Assembly: GCA_021234155.1 (NCBI GenBank)
Contig: JAJEKV010000058.1
Coordinates: forward strand, 9,048,992-9,112,991
Direction of reading: 5' to 3'
DNA: 64,000 nt
From: Isoetes taiwanensis
Lineage: Eukaryota > Streptophyta > Lycopodiopsida > Isoetales > Isoetaceae
Positions within the stretch are counted from its first letter, which is position 1; each line of letters opens with the position of its first letter. Position numbers and translations under genes: made by a program. This document shows positions 32,298 through 44,432 of this stretch, in pieces. Under the pieces are notes generated by a model, which saw only the letters and a list, made by a program, of their open reading frames with translations, ran no database searches and was not told the origin of the DNA.

Positions 32298-32400
32298 ATA
32301 ACGTCCTCTCCCGAGGAGTTATGGGCCAGGAAAATGGCTGAGTGGCCATGTGGCCACGAAGCCATTTTTCTGGCCCATAACTCCGAGGGGAGGACGTTAT
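32298..32400. repeat. 103-bp hairpin with 41-bp arms
   Basis: Left arm 'ataacgtcctctcccgagga...' (32298-32339) pairs with right arm '...ccgaggggaggacgttat' (32360-32400), leaving a 20-base loop that is itself palindromic ('gtggccatgtggccac'). Confidence 0.9.
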
Positions 32401-33418
32401 CAGCCTTAACGTCCTGGGCCGAGTCCTTTTGCACAGAGCTCTTTCTTGGCTTCAACGTGGACACAAATCCGGCAGCAAATCATGGGGTTTGGCAGCAGAT
32501 CTGGCAAGAACTACTGCAATCACGGTTTAACAGCAGATCCAAGCCGGAAAGGAAAACCAAGTTCGCCAAGAAGGGCTGTAAGAACAGAAAGAATCCGCCA
32601 TCAACAAATCCGCAGCCATCAGCAAATCCGCAGCCATCAGGAATGAAACAGCCATCAGCAAATCCGCAGGGCTTCAGATTATCAGGCCCGTTTTTTCTGG
32701 TCTGTTTGGGAGGAGCGGCCCCAGCTCTTCAGGACGCTATTTCTGGGCTGTTTCTGATCTGTATTTCTGGTCTGTATTTCTGGGCTGTTTCTGGGCGATT
32801 TCTGGTTTGTATTTGGCAGCAGATAGGATCGATCTTGCCTGGCCTGCAAAGGCGATCGACCATGCCTTCTAAATCCGGCGACACAGAACCAGGCCCCAAA
32901 TCCGGCGATCCTTTCTGCTTGTTATGACCATAACACGTTTGTTATGGCCATAACAAATTGGTCCACAATAATGTTACTGGATATAGCACTTTAGAAAGAA
33001 CGGCTGAGATTAATTCCTAGAGCAAAAGGATGAGGACCAGGACGTTAAGGAGCAAGAACGGCCATATGTCGGATGGACCTGCCTCCAGGATGTTAAAGGC
33101 TGATAACATCTTCTGCCTTGGCGTTATGGCCCAGGTAGAAATGGCCTCGGTGGGCCATAATGCCTGGGCCATAACGCATCATCAGCGACGTTCACTAAGA
33201 TCTTGGTATCATAGGACCTTTGGCCCCTGGTATCCTTGTAGGGGGTGGTGCTCCTTGAAGAGGGAGCGTCGTATATCCTAAGGGATGCTGGCTTGTGCTA
33301 CGACGTAAAAAATACATCTCTCTCTCTCTATCCATATACCAGGTAATGAGAAGGTTCGATTGAATATTCCTGTAAGCATTTCTTTAAGATTTGGGGTTTT
33401 GGAGGATGGAGCTGGGAA
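32401..33418. other. Upstream region of the sulfurtransferase gene with further palindromes
   Basis: Contains three copies of 'cagccatcagcaaatccgca' (32603-32670), a run of 'gtatttctggtctg' repeats (32750-32815), the perfect 14-bp palindrome GTTATGGCCATAAC at 32941-32954 and inverted arms GCGTTATGGCCCAGG (33121-33135) and CCTGGGCCATAACGC (33163-33177). A (TC)n run at about 33310 and the gene's 5' leader follow. The 197-residue frame 32334-32927 is repeat-derived. Confidence 0.6.
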
Positions 33419-36400
33419 ATGGCGTCCCAGTTGTTATGCACTCCCCATATTCATCTTAGCCCATTAAAGTTTTTGAGGATGAGTGCCTCACAGTCCATTC
33501 CGGCAGTCTCTACTTCTCATGGATCATCTCGAATCCGATCTCAGCATCATGTAAATAGTCTTTTATATGCTGATGGCTAGGTTTTGTCTGGTTTCTAAAG
33601 CACTGAATATACCTTGCTTGATTTGACGCCTCCAGGGTGCTCTCTCTTGGGCATGTAGGTCCCCAACAACCTTGGTCTCGGCAGCTGCAGTGGTGGCCTT
33701 ATCTGCTGTCACCATGGTTTTGTTCGGCAGACCTTCTGCTCGGTTATCGCATTCTTCCGAAACAATTACAAGTAAGGAGGTTTCTCAATTTAACGAAAAG
33801 GACTCCTTGCAGAAGTACCCATTGGTCTCCGCTCAATGGCTGTTTGATCACTTGAATGACCAGAATTTGAAGGTAAATTTTTATACTACCGATTCGTTGA
33901 ATGCTGCCAAAGTTCAATACTCGTTTGTTCTTAGACTCCTAATTGGCCGTGCCACAGGGCTTTCTTTGTGCTTTTATTGAATTGGATAGGCAGTCCCTCT
34001 TTTCTCAAATTCTTTTTAACTGGTCAACTCCTTCTGGAAAGCAGGTTTTAGATGCTTCTTGGTACATGCCTGCGGAGCAACGTAATCCTTTGCAAGAATA
34101 CCAGGTCTTCTGTATTTTTAAGATTTAAAAGTGGATACCTAAAACTTTTGCCATCCTGAAGAATTAAGCTGTGGTGTATTGAATTGAGCACATTTTACTG
34201 ATGCAGAAATCTCACATTCCTGGGGCGCTTTTTTTTGATATTGATGCAATAGCAGATACTTCGTCTAATGTAAGTGATTACCATTTTCTAATACAGAATG
34301 TCTCATCTCCACTGCCTTCAAGAGTTGAGTGATTCTTAACCAATTTTTGTCTCTTATCATTAAACTGATATTCGAAAGAAATTCATCTTAAAAAATACTT
34401 AATTGCCTTACCAAGGGTCAGAGTTGAGTGTGGTCATGCTTTGGTGGCTTCTTCCAGATTGCCATGCAAAGAAACAACCACCCAAGAATGGTCAAGATGC
34501 GGAAGGGTTATTATGGTCTGTCTTTCATCTATGAATAGTGAGCATTTGGGTCACTGCTGGTCCTGACGACTCTAGACACCAGAATTACGTCTTGTAGCTA
34601 TTTATACTTACACGAAGGTAAATCTTCTCGTCAGGCCCTACCATGAGCAAGCGCCATCTTCAGAGATTGCATGTTGTGCAGTTACTCAAATCTTTGTTAA
34701 AGCAGCAGTCATTAAAGTGGTCTGAATCATAAGTTGAGTTGATGACCTGTATGAGTGTAGGCATTTTCCAAGTCCTGAGGGGGACCAAATACTGATTCAA
34801 GATGGGTTCAAGATTGTTGGTGATCATAAAGATCTGAATCAGTTATGTCAGTTTTGGGGTAAACGAGTTCAAGATTATGTAAGTTCCACGTAATCCTGCC
34901 TCAAACTTCTCAAATTACTGATGGCCTTTTCCAGAAGTAAAGTCTGGCCTCTAATCATTAAAATTTAGCAAGCTTTCGAAGATCTGGTCCAGACTAGCAA
35001 GAAACAGCTCCATTTTCTCAATCCTTCTATAGTTCTCAGTGCATTCAGACCCACACATGTTTTAAAAACTCTCTTCTAAGAAATGACCCTCCTTGCAGCA
35101 GAAATTTGTGAAAATCTACTCACAGAAATGCTCAGATACAACCCTGATTTTACTCGGTTTGACTTTGATACCATGTTGGTGATATAAGTCCTGGGGGATG
35201 GAGAGATGCACAAAAGGAGAAAAGGATCAATCTTGACAGCATAAAGTAATCTGATTTATTGGAAGATAGACATCTTAATTACAACAATGAAGTGCCCTTA
35301 TCTTCATCTTGGTCTGGGCGCTGGTCCTTGGTTTGAACATGCTTTGACCATTTGACATGTGACATTATTAGCTTTCATATGGAACAAATAGGTGTAATTA
35401 ATACATGGTATTGCAACAATAAGTGACTGTTACATCCAATTCCAGGCCTTAAGGCATTCTATGTGCAGATTTGAGATAGCCTGCTTTTACTCGTTAAACT
35501 CATTCTGTATATGATGATGTCAATATAGCTTCCACATATGCTACCATCAGAGTCCGCTTTTGCTGCTGCAGTATCAGCACTTGGGATTCAAAATACTGAT
35601 AATGTGGTCATATACGATGGAAAGGGTATTTTTAGTGCAGCACGTGCATGGTGGTGAGTCACCTAATCAAGTTTTTAGTTGTTTATGTGATGCGAGTCTA
35701 GCTGAATGCATGTGTGATTGACAGGATGTTCAGGGCGTTTGGCCATGAAAAGGTGTGGGTTCTGGATGGAGGTCTTCCAGAATGGAAATCATCTGGATAT
35801 CAGCTTGATGCTACGTTGCCCGAAGGGACGCTTGAGAAAATACATGAATCCTCAAATGCTGTAAAAGCTGTAAATGCTGGACAACAGGTAGTTGTGAAGG
35901 ATTTTTTATTTTTGGTATGTTTTAGATACATGAATTCTTTATTGTCTCAGCATTTTAGCCATTGTGGATTTAACAGTTTGCAACTGGCTTCAAAGCTTCG
36001 TTTCAGCATCACCTAGTTTGGTCGCTTGATGAGGTATCATGTCAAGTTTATTTGTCTTAGTGAGCTAGCATATGCCTAGCACAATGAATAGGTACGATTT
36101 AAATACGAGAGCGGTTTATGGGAACATGTTTTAGGCAAGAGGCATTTTTCTGAGTGGGACATTTTGCCATACAAATATTACAATACCAGCATCATTTGGA
36201 ACATATACAGGAGGGTTGAGTGAGCCTTTGCAAGGAACAAAATGCATCTTGTCAATAGAGATTTCGCATGTGCAGCAGGGTTACATAACCATGGTTCAGT
36301 GTTAACTTTCTGCACTACAGTATGGTAGCTTAGATTTGTTATGGTTGAAAACATTCGTCTAATATTTTCTTGAAAGATTTTGCTGGGGGCTTTAGGTGAA

Positions 36401-37044
36401 GAAAAATTTGGAGGAGAAAAAATACCAGCATATTGATGCTAGAAGCAAACCTAGGTAATAATGATCATAGTAGATTCGATATTTACTTGAAATTTAATGA
36501 ACATGTTTTGCTTTTAACTAGATTTGATGGTATTGCTCCTGAGCCACGTAAAGGAATCAGATCAGGGCATATCCCTGGGAGCAAATGTGTTCCATTCAAT
36601 GAGGTTCATGTTATCTTCACTCTAGTCAACATTTAGGTTCCGAGGCTCCAAGTTCTTTGAATGTAAAGATGGTGTACCATTTTAGGTACTGAGTAATGAA
36701 GGAAAATTACTTGCACCAACAGAGCTCTCTACAAAATTTAAAGATGCAGGTAATACTAATGTGTTATAATAGCCATTCTTCTGCCAGCTGCTTATTGTAT
36801 GTGTTACAAACAGGAATTGCATTGGACTCTCCTGTTGTGTCATCTTGCGGCACAGGTGTGACTGCATGTGTCCTTGCATTGGTAAGTTATTTTATGATAT
36901 TTATATATGAAGGTTATCTATGGTGATGTTCATTTTATGGGACAGGCGCTTCATTGTATTGGCGTGGAGGATGTTGCTGTCTATGATGGCTCTTGGACTG
37001 AATGGGGCAGTCGAACTGATACGCCAGTTGAAACTAGCCAGTAA
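33419..37044 (+). CDS. Thiosulfate/3-mercaptopyruvate sulfurtransferase, two rhodanese domains
   Basis: Twelve GT-AG exons with consistent phases join to 402 codons: 33419-33550, 33636-33872, 34045-34104, 34207-34269, 35529-35653, 35725-35887, 35977-36033, 36396-36454, 36522-36603, 36686-36749, 36814-36881 and 36946-37044. The start is MASQLLCTPHIHLSPLK, and the first ~90 residues are Ser/Arg-rich and low in acidic residues early on, like an organellar transit peptide. Domain 1 (about 110-240) carries LDASWYMPAEQRNP and YDGKGIFSAARAWW; domain 2 (about 265-390) carries HIDARSKPRF, RSGHIPGSKCVPF and the catalytic loop CGTGVTA with Cys359 (36846-36848). A CG-[ST]-GVT loop is the mercaptopyruvate-type signature. 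The enzyme moves sulfur from 3-mercaptopyruvate or thiosulfate to a thiol or cyanide, in plants mainly in mitochondria. It matches Arabidopsis STR1/STR2 in order and length. No stops or frameshifts were found. Confidence 0.93.
35149..35435 (-). mobile_element. LTR remnant in sulfurtransferase intron 4
   Basis: On the minus strand TGGTATCAAAGTCAAACC (35156-35173) resembles a Met-tRNA primer-binding site. It abuts TGTTGGTGATATAAG on the plus strand at 35174, a common start for plant copia-type LTRs. A candidate LTR end ...GACTGTTACA falls near 35435. It would explain why this intron (1259 bp) is far longer than its neighbours. No gag or pol is visible. Confidence 0.4.
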
Positions 37045-37737
37045 TATGATGGACATGACTTTAACAACATGCATTTAAATAAGCTGTTAACCTGTATATT
37101 GCGGGATTTGAATGTCTTTTTTGTGGCAAATGAGTTATTTAGCTACAAACATGACAAAGTGCAACCTGTGCTGGAAGTAAGACTGCCAGTTTTCAGAGTC
37201 AGCATAAGATCTAATTTTGCAGCTACAATTTTCATAGAAAAACATAAGTTTGCCCTCTCCTTGAGAAAGAATCGGCCCTTGTTTTTGTTGATAGTCTATC
37301 ATAACTATATATAATTTCGTTGAAACCACTATGAAAGTACCTCCTCTTTTAACTCATGTAATTTAAAATATCAAAAAAGGCCTATGACATCTGAAGAAAC
37401 CCTTGTGCTCTTACCATAGTTGCACCAGAAAGTGTCCCTAATGTATCTGGAACGAAATGGAACAAAGAGAGGAACGGAAATCTGGAACGAAATGGAACAA
37501 AGAGAGGAACGGAACATGTATCGGAACACTAACGCAACGAAAAATTTATTTACTAGTAAAAGTTTATCTTTATATATGAGGCAGAAATTGACATAATAGT
37601 AGGACTAACAGTCCAAAACTAAAATAACAGTCCAAAAATCATAGCATGAAGTTTGTTGCTCGTTGAATTTGTACAAAATACAAAATTTAGGACTTGTTGG
37701 ATCATTCATCGTCATCGACATCATCAGATTCTTCATC
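37045..37737. other. 3' flank of the sulfurtransferase gene
   Basis: Likely includes the 3' UTR. A 34-bp unit 'tctggaacgaaatggaacaa...' is duplicated in tandem at about 37447-37514. No further gene. Confidence 0.6.
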
Positions 37738-40430
37738 CTAATCAGTCACCCACACATCTTCCACCTTTGTTTCATAGTCTTCTGCTTCTTCCATCTCAAA
37801 ATTATCAATGTTTTCTTCTTCTTCAGTTTCAGTATTGTCTGGATCTGCATACTCGTCGTTTACTTCAGCATTAGATGAAGAAGGTAAACCATGTGCACGT
37901 CCATGTGATCGTGATCTAGTATGAGGAAGATCCGTCTCTGCAATTTCATTATATAGGAAGGAATGTATATCTTTCTCTCCTAGCCTGATTATGAGAAGCC
38001 TATCTATAGGATTTTTGGTAATATCTAGTTCATCCACATTTACTTGCTTTGCACTTGGCATTTTCCTAAACTTATCCAACAATTTTAGATTCTCTCTGCA
38101 ATATACAAGTCTTTCAAGTTGTCGTAGATCTAGCCTGCTATGCTCCCTAGTTTGTAATATTGAATAGGAGCTCCAATTTCATTCACATGGGCCCGAAGCG
38201 CAACCTTGAGACAAGATATGCAATGCTAGCTTCTGCAATTGAGTAGACGACCCATATGATTCCCACCACACAATAGGCTTCAATATGATCTCTCTTATTG
38301 AGTAGTCTCCTTCACCACTTGCGGCGCCGCTTTGCTCTGTTTCAATGCGTCGCTTTGCTTGTTTCTGCAGAAATGCTTTTGCTCTGTTTCAACCCCGCCC
38401 TTCAAAACGACTCGTTTATGGAAAATAGGGATCCACTGTGGAAAAAAAAGGCCTTTGCCCTTCAAGAAGACTGCCGGAACAAAGGGGCTCTGTTTTGGCG
38501 GTACTCGGTTTGGTTGAAGGACTCAAAGCGGAGAGCCGGCAATAGGTACCTGGCTTGGTTACTAGGAGCATTGCTATGGCATCAGAAAGTCGGGAAAGGG
38601 GCTTCCAGGGTTTCCTTGGTGCATCCTTTGGTGATATGTCTTCCAAAAATGCACGAGATTTCGCCTTATTCCGGGCTAGAAGAGGATTCTTAGACCTTGC
38701 AGAAGATTTTGCCCTATTCCGGCTGAAAGAGGATTCCGAGACCTTGATTCGAATCAAAAATCAAACATAGCACCAGAACAGAGGTGGCTGGAACAGATGA
38801 TTTCAAGAACTAGTCTTCATTTTCGTAATTTTGACCTCCCGTTTATTACATCCCGTAATTGATGGCAGGGGGATACTCCGCCCTCTAGGGGCTCTTGGCG
38901 GCACAGACAGCCTCGGCGGCACTCGTGGCTCTGCCGCTCGTGCGCCACCTCAAGACCCTACGAGGCAGAATGCCTCCCCTGCCATCAATTACGTAGTCCA
39001 TAAACTCGTATAGTAAACCAAGCATGCTGCCCTCTGAATCAGTAATACACAAAACAATATAGATTGGAGTCAATCCTTTAACAATTGCCTCCATATCATC
39101 CCAAAGATTTGTATCATAGCACATCCTTTGCGCTCTTAATGCATCAGCCTCAGTATGACCATCCCATTCCTTCCATAAGTCTGATATAAGTATGATACAA
39201 TAGTCCTTATAAGATGCTCTCGAACAAGTAACAAGCTTTCTAACATTATATATTGATAAGCAAATCTTGTGCTTGATGGCGGCAAGAGTTCAAGGGAATT
39301 ACCTTATTAATAGATACTTAATGAAGATGGTTTTGCATGCAAGAAGTTCATTAACTATGTAGATTTTTCAATCACATTACTTACCCAAGGGATTTTGGCG
39401 ATGTCTTCAAGCAGTAGATCTAAGCAGTGGCTTGCGCAAGGCGTCCAAACGTTAGATGAGTATTCTTTTTCAAGATACTTAAGACCCATATTCTTGCAAT
39501 TAGATCTATTGTCAGTTATAACTTGAACTATATTTTCTGGCCCAATTTCCTCTATTGTTCTTTTAATCTCATTGGATATAATCTGCCATTAATTTTGCAC
39601 TATGGAAAATGGTACCCATACAACTAGATATCATGATATTCATGATATGTCTGCGCCTCCTGTCTGTCCAGCCATCTGTGATGATTGAGCATCCCTACTT
39701 AATCCATTTTTCTTTGATTGGCTTTAATTCTTCATTTACTGCCTCTATCTCCCTATTCAATTCTGCTTGCCTCATTGTATTATATCCCACTCCTTTCCAT
39801 GATGTACCAATCTGAGCTACTGCACTGATCATTTTTTTCCATTGCTTAGTACGTGAAACTTTAAAGGATAAATTGCACATGATAAGGCATCTGCGCACCT
39901 CTATCCTAGCATGTTTCTTATGTGCATTCATCCAGCTTGGCTTAGTTAATTTCCCTTGTTTCACCTTCTTGAAAAGATGCTCTTTAACTCTCATATCTCT
40001 GCCAACAGAATCTCTATCATCTCTATTAGCAAGTCTTGCTCTACAAGGTCTGCATTTTTTGCTGCTGCTTTAGCATCTTCAAATGAAGAAGATGATCCTA
40101 ATTTTTCATGTATTTTCTTGACAATATCAATATGCTCTCTCAAACTGGTGAGATTTGAAGTCTGCACCTTCCCACATTAGTTACAATGCCATTTTCTTGT
40201 TCCAGTACCTGTTGTAGACCTGATAAGAGGACCGATATGCTCCTTGAACAACCAATGGAGATCTTTCCCCATCCTCTTCAACCTTGGAATTCTTCTGAGA
40301 AGGAGCCGGCTTGGGCAAAGAGGAAAGAAAATGAGAAGGAATAAGGCACAAATAGTAAGATTTAGGAAAGATAGGAAATTCCATGGCATCTTGGGCATGG
40401 TGGCGTCGTAAATGGAGAGCCGGATGCATT
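37738..40430 (-). pseudogene. hAT transposase gene (BED finger, DUF659, dimerisation domain), broken
   Basis: Read right to left. A BED-like zinc finger appears at about 40200 (KWHCN, stop, CGKV, then LTSLREHI), so it carries a stop. Next come SAVAQIGTSWKGVGYNTMRQ (39830-39770) and KEKWIKQ-GCSIITDGWTDRR (about 39715, DUF659 catalytic region). ITDNRSNCKNMG and VWTPCASHCLDLL lie at 39520-39430, then DTNLWDDMEAIVKGLTPIY (39110), then a foreign insert at about 38300-38993. The hAT dimerisation block follows: IKPIVWWESYGSSTQLQKLA and ILSQGCASGPCE (38280-38170). The end is an acidic tail (38082-37738). This family cuts and pastes hAT DNA elements; some copies are domesticated. Stops, frameshifts and the lost ~150 residues before WW make this one inactive. 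No terminal inverted repeats were identified. Confidence 0.82.
38300..38993. other. Foreign segment within the hAT pseudogene
   Basis: This replaces the part of the hAT protein between FMDYV and IKPIVWW. Its right edge (38854-38993) is a small inverted repeat: CGTAATTGATGGCAGGGG (38854-38871) and its exact complement at 38976-38993. Since the right copy is continuous with the hAT frame, the left copy looks like an inverted duplication. The remaining ~540 bp has long frames on both strands but no recognised motif. Confidence 0.55.
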
Positions 40431-42126
40431 AAAATAGAGAGCCAAGCAAGGTAAACTTGGTTAGATTTTCCATTATTGGAAAAAGATCAAAAGGGAACTT
40501 TTTTGGCCAAAAATTAAAAAAAAAAAGTTGATCCGGAGGGGTCTGATCCGCATGCATGTCAGTTCTATTGCTTTTTCCTTATTTTTCCGATCCATTTTAT
40601 TCGGATCCGATGTTCCGGAGCAACTATGGTTCTTACTGACTTCTTGCCAGTGGACTTGCTTGCCACTTTATTTGGCAGCACCTTACATGGTGCAGGCTTT
40701 CTATACAGTACATAACTACCACTATAACTTAATGCTGCAGCTCCATTTGATGTAAGCATCTTGTCCTCATTTGAGAAAATAACATGACCTTATATTCTAG
40801 TATTCTATTCTATTAATTGCTGCATGTGTCTTGGATTATGGAGATGTAGTGCATGGCCAATTTGTTCGAGACCATTACGATGTAAGGTTGTGCATTTATA
40901 GAGTTCATAATGATAATAAATGTAGAGTTTATAATGATAACGAAGTTATTACTAATTTGGAGATTATTTGCACAATCTACATCAGATTATGATGGCACAT
41001 ACAATTGGTCTATCTAATATTCCTTGAAGCAGTTCTTAATATCATCAGTAGGCTTATTACTAATAAGTTTCTCTGAAGCCAGAAAGAATGAAATAGTAAA
41101 GCAAGAAAAATGCAAAAAAAAATAGTTACTATTAAATTTCTCCAAAGCTAGAAAGAATGAAATAGTAAAGCAAGGAAAGTGCAAAAGGCGCATAAAAGAG
41201 AAATAAAGAAGTACAAAAAAAGAAGACAAAAGAGAGAAGAGAAAAGCGAAAAAGGAAAAATTGGCAACCTCTTTAGGAATTCAACTACATGATGATGTCA
41301 TTGTATTGTTTAAGTGCATTATTATAGATATCCAAAATGAAGCTTCCCAACTTTACAACAGATTGACAAAACTTAAATATTTAATGGCATAGGGACAATC
41401 CTTAGTGCCCTGGCACCTGGTTTCATTTATACTTTCAAGGATCCGACACACTAATAATGTGTTGGTCTACTTTAATTGTGTACCTATTTTTAAATTCCTG
41501 GCTATGGTTGAAATATCTGTTTTGATCAAGTTGCATTCAAAATCAATGGTGCGGCCATGATTGAAGATTCTATGGATCGAATTTACCAAGTGTGAATCAG
41601 CACATAACTTATTATTCAATCTCAACTATTGAATGAAGTCGATAAAAGCATGGGTTCAAAATAATAACCGTCCAATCATGACTTTCATGATCTTTCCCAT
41701 CTTTGGATGAAACCCATTTCATGGTCAATATGTATCCATTTATTTTACACAGGAGTATGTGTTACCTTATACCAAAAAAAGTTTACCATGTAATTCAACT
41801 CACAAATAATTTTATTTGCAAACTTTCCTTGCCCATTATTCTTAGCTGGTCCACTATTTGGTGCACCTGTAAAACTCCCATACTTGCTGGGTGGGGTTTC
41901 TATTCTTTGTAAACATTTTTTAGCAATTAAGCAACACAAGGCACAACCCCGCTTATTGACTTCGAAGTTCAAAAACTTTGGTTCTTTGTTATAAAAAAAG
42001 TGATCTGTACAACATTTTTGGATTATTTTCAGGATTTTTTCTGTAGAGCTCGGCTAACATTAAAGTGCTTCATGGTTTTCAGTTTTGTAGAGCTCACACA
42101 AACATTCAAGTGCTCATTGTTTTCAG
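40431..42126. other. Intergenic, no gene recognised
   Basis: Mostly AT-rich. A ~55-bp unit containing 'ccagaaagaatgaaatagta' type sequence is duplicated around 41079-41180. This probably includes the 3' flank of the P450 gene, which is transcribed leftward and stops at 42127. Confidence 0.5.
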
Positions 42127-44274
42127 TTACAAAATTTGAAACATAATGGGTATCCCGTGCTTTGGTCTTAAGTTACCTTTAACAATTGGGTTATGGCAAT
42201 ATTTTGGAGAGAGTCGAAATTTAAAGTGTTTCAGAATCAGAATCAACGTTATTTTAGCTTCCATAATGGCAAGTGCCTGCCCAACACAAATACGAGGACC
42301 TGCTCCAAAGGGAAGAAATGCCATTGGATGCTTGCAAGCTGCTATAATACCATCTTTAAAACGTGCAGGATTGAAATCATGTACATCTGCACCCCATAGA
42401 GATGGATCATGATGGATTGCAAGAACTGGAATGTTGGCACCAACTCCTTGAGGGATGAATAGACTTCCAGTATCCATGTCTTTAAAATTTCCTCTTTGGA
42501 GCAGCACTGCAGGAGGATATAACCTCAGCGACTCATTTAGTATCATTGTCATCTGTCCATCAATATGAGCATCTTAGAACATAAAAACATGCTTTCCATA
42601 ACAAAAAGATGCAAAAAATGACTACTCACTATCTTCAATCTGTTAAGCATTTCACCATCAAACACATTGTTGCAGATACTTTGCACTTCTTTCCGTGCTA
42701 GATCTTGCCAATGTGGGTACTTGGCTAAAAGCATCAAACACCAGCCTAGCATTGTCGAGACTGTCTCACTGCCAGCAAAGTAAAATGTCTTACATTCTTC
42801 AATCAATTTCTTATTGTTAAAACGTCCTTTACTTTTCTTCCCAGACTCTACTTCAGCTAACATAGCACCTAGTAGGTCATTCCCCATATCCGCAGAGGCT
42901 CTCCGTGCCTGCACCATGTTTTCGAGCAAAAGATCTAACTCAGTCTTCATCTTCCTCAACTTCCAGTTTGAACGAGTGGGAAGCAATCTACAACCACATA
43001 GAGATGACGTAATTATATACCATACAAAGTAAAATCATAGACACCATAAAATCAAAATCAGAGGAGACAAGGTGACATAAGTACATAAGCATTCGCTTTT
43101 CCCTAGCCTTTCTCAATGGCTGCTTCAGGAAGTCATCACAACCACCTGATTAATACAAACCAGGTTTCATTTTTCCTTAGAAATTTTTTGAAGAAAAGGG
43201 AAGAAGAGAGCGCATAATCAAGGGCATACCAAGGATGCACTATAAGTTTCTTTTTACACCAAAAATTATCCCTGTTGAATTGTCCCAGTCTATATTCAAG
43301 ATATTATTAACACTAATTCTTCTTTATAAAGTTCTCTCTTAAGTGCTTCAACAAACCAAAGGAAATCAACATACCTATTACATGGAAGCCACACCAATTT
43401 GTTAACCTCCGGAAGGACTTGCACTAGTGATCGTATAAGTTGAAAAACCCTATTCCCACTTTGGTAGTCACTCCCAAATGCAGTATGAGAGATCATATCT
43501 GCTGCCAGGCAATTTAGGCTTTCAAAGACCTCTATCTCTGCTTCAGATCCTTGCTTATTAACAATCAATTGCCACCTCTGGACCATATCGGAGGCACACT
43601 TTGCAATAGTTTCTACAAAAGCCTGCATTTAATGTACGCAAGTACTCAGAGATTAGAATCTTCATCAAAACAAAATAATTACCTCTATTTTCTTAGAAGA
43701 AAAAGCAGGAGATACTATTCTCCGCCTCTGCGCCCAGTCTTCACCATTTGCTGCTACTAAACTAATTCCAGGTAGGTCAGACATGTATTTCTGCATCAAA
43801 GAGGTCCTCCCAAAGTGTCCACCTTTGGAACAAAGTACTTCCCTGATTATTTCAGGATCATCAATATTCAATCTAGGCTCATCACCCCACCATGTCAAGT
43901 AAAGTTTGCCTTTCATACAGAATCCGCAAACAGGTAAAGATCAAACCAAACGAAAAATAGAAGAAAAAAGGTAGCTGCTTCCAAGAACCTTGCTTACCAT
44001 ATTGTTTAGAAAAAAGTGTATAATCTGGTAGTACATGAGCTAAAATATCATGGGTCAGGTCGTTAAAATCATTTTTAGTTTCAATCTCTCTCATCTTCAG
44101 GATCTGAGATAAATTCCCAACTACAGGATATGCAGGGGGGCCTGTAATGCCCTGTTGTTTCAACTGATGTTTTACAGCCCGAGGCATGAGAATGTAGTGA
44201 TGAATCAGGGCGCATAAGCGCCATAGAATGAGGGGAGCTAGTGCCCATAATACCGAGATAATCCACCATTGCAT
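42127..44274 (-). CDS. Cytochrome P450, clan 72
   Basis: Five exons on the minus strand with GT-AG introns and matching phases: 44274-43998, 43909-43683, 43622-43375, 42987-42630 and 42552-42127. They join to 511 codons, the usual P450 length. Residues 1-25 (WWIISVLWALAPLILWRLC) form the ER membrane anchor, followed by the hinge GPPAYPVVGN. I-helix oxygen-binding motif AGSETVS (322-328), K-helix ESLR (377-380), NPARF (431-435) and haem loop FGAGPRICVG with Cys459 are all intact. WWGDEPRLNIDDPEIIREVL, the C-terminal HGIPIMF and the 4-intron structure point to clan 72 (CYP72/709/714/721/734 group). Members oxidise hormones, terpenoids or fatty acids at the ER; the substrate cannot be read from sequence. 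No symbol is assigned because the family is not resolved. A 700-bp MITE ends about 160 bp upstream of the ATG. Confidence 0.93.
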
Positions 44275-44432
44275 GCTGCCGGCCGCTCTTCTTCTGCAGA
44301 TACAGTATTATGATCCTTTTTCCTTTTTTTTTTTAGCACACCAGCCCTAGCCTATCCACGTGTAATTTCCATGTCATCAAAAACTGATGTGGCTTATTTT
44401 GCACCATCGGATCTCTGCTTTCGCAAATCTAA

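Noticed and set aside
32334-32927. 197-residue open frame upstream of the sulfurtransferase gene
   Set aside because: It is made of short repeats and one arm of the 103-bp hairpin; no domain.
33672-33980. Sulfurtransferase start at 33672
   Set aside because: The codon there is TTG. An upstream exon (33419-33550) with a true ATG, a GT donor and matching phase gives a transit-peptide-like N-terminus.
38298-38757. Frames of 131 (+) and 113 (-) residues in the hAT insert
   Set aside because: Both strands are open over the same stretch with no recognisable motif; neither can be preferred.
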